Of a stretch of 64,000 nt of DNA, positions 63,792 to 64,000 are shown one piece after another. Source of the DNA: Streptomyces sp. NBC_00223 (GTDB lineage: Bacteria; Actinomycetota; Actinomycetes; Streptomycetales; Streptomycetaceae). How positions within the stretch are numbered: the stretch's first letter is position 1; each line of letters starts with the position of its first letter. Position numbers and translations under genes: made by a program. The notes below the pieces were generated by a model that worked only from the letters and a program-made list of their open reading frames with translations, was not told the DNA's origin and ran no database searches. The stretch covers positions 3,705,501 through 3,769,500 of the forward strand of contig NZ_CP108109.1 in assembly GCF_036199905.1 (NCBI RefSeq), given 5' to 3'.

Positions 63792-64000
63792 ATGAACATT
63801 GAGTCGGCGCTCAAAGAAGCGATGACCGTCGAAGGCGCGATCGGAGTGGCGCTCGTCGACTACGAGAGCGGCATGGCGCTCGGCACCCTCGGCGGCGGGA
63901 GGGGGCTGGACCTGGAGGTGGCCGCGGCCGGCAACACCGAGGTGGTGCGTGCGAAGGTCCGTGCGCTGTCGATGCTCACGATCGACGACACGATCGAGGA
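63792..64000 (+). CDS. Roadblock-like protein, cut by window edge
   Basis: ATG 63792 (AAGGAA upstream) reads MNIESALKEAMTVEGAIGVA, then LVDYESGMALGTLGGGRGL to the end of the window (69 codons). Same class as the leftward genes; divergent from them across a 150-bp gap. Confidence 0.8.
   Translation, partial: MNIESALKEAMTVEGAIGVALVDYESGMALGTLGGGRGLDLEVAAAGNTEVVRAKVRALSMLTIDDTIE

Overview
The window is high-GC actinobacterial DNA and almost certainly Streptomyces. The evidence is third-position G/C bias, many GTG/TTG starts, four-base ATGA/GTGA gene overlaps, TTA codons confined to a few accessory genes, a DasR-like operator before a chitinase, and mobile genes typical of actinomycete integrative elements (DUF3631 ATPase, DUF2637/SpdB-like protein, MobC plus relaxase). 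Most of the first 53 kb is accessory DNA; the last 11 kb looks like ordinary chromosome.

Layout. (1) 1-2.4 kb: a leftward two-gene unit with a TIR-domain STAND-type NTPase (running off the left edge) translationally coupled to a small partner; a likely conflict system. (2) 2.5-10.4 kb: an integrative and mobilizable element with tyrosine integrase, excisionase, XRE repressor with a symmetrical control region, DUF3631 ATPase, SpdB-like membrane protein, MobC and relaxase. (3) 10.5-21.9 kb: a compact unit that looks biosynthetic. It holds an XRE/TPR-like regulator and a flavoprotein, a strong terminator, and then eight tightly packed genes: HAD enzyme, zinc dehydrogenase with two TTA codons, TrpD-fold transferase, radical SAM enzyme with a CX14CX2C motif, class I aminoacyl-tRNA-synthetase-like protein, methyltransferase and two glycosyltransferases. 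A TyrRS paralogue follows on its own promoter. I do not recognise the product; this is the best candidate for an undescribed pathway. (4) 22.2-30.8 kb: a restriction/defence island with a GIY-YIG endonuclease (and a broken relative), a 5-methylcytosine methyltransferase, a Vsr-like nuclease, a MORC/MutL-like GHKL ATPase, an Mrr-like nuclease fused to an SF2 helicase, and a small unknown protein.

(5) 30.8-48.5 kb: a scar zone built on a tRNA-Ser gene. Four partial copies of the tRNA-Ser 3' half (anticodon loop to 3' end) lie in one orientation at 31.04, 33.17, 45.14 and 48.36 kb, each preceded by related flanks, which implies serial insertion of integrative elements. Between them are a HigBA-type toxin-antitoxin pair, a stand-alone PD-(D/E)XK nuclease-like gene, hypotheticals, an ISAs1-family and an IS3-family insertion (both with visible inverted repeats and target duplications), and several broken genes. 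One gene is split by the ISAs1 element and has an intact paralogue at 54.9 kb. (6) 48.5-52.6 kb: a decayed Rhs polymorphic toxin with at least five frame changes and a probable immunity gene.

(7) 52.8-64 kb: ordinary chromosomal genes. These are a GH16 glucanase with two ricin-type carbohydrate-binding modules, a DUF4291 operon, a membrane metallophosphoesterase with an N-terminal 12-residue repeat, a RibD/DHFR-like reductase, a GH18 chitinase behind a DasR-like site, a GNAT acetyltransferase, and a roadblock/LC7-type signalling cluster that runs off the right edge.
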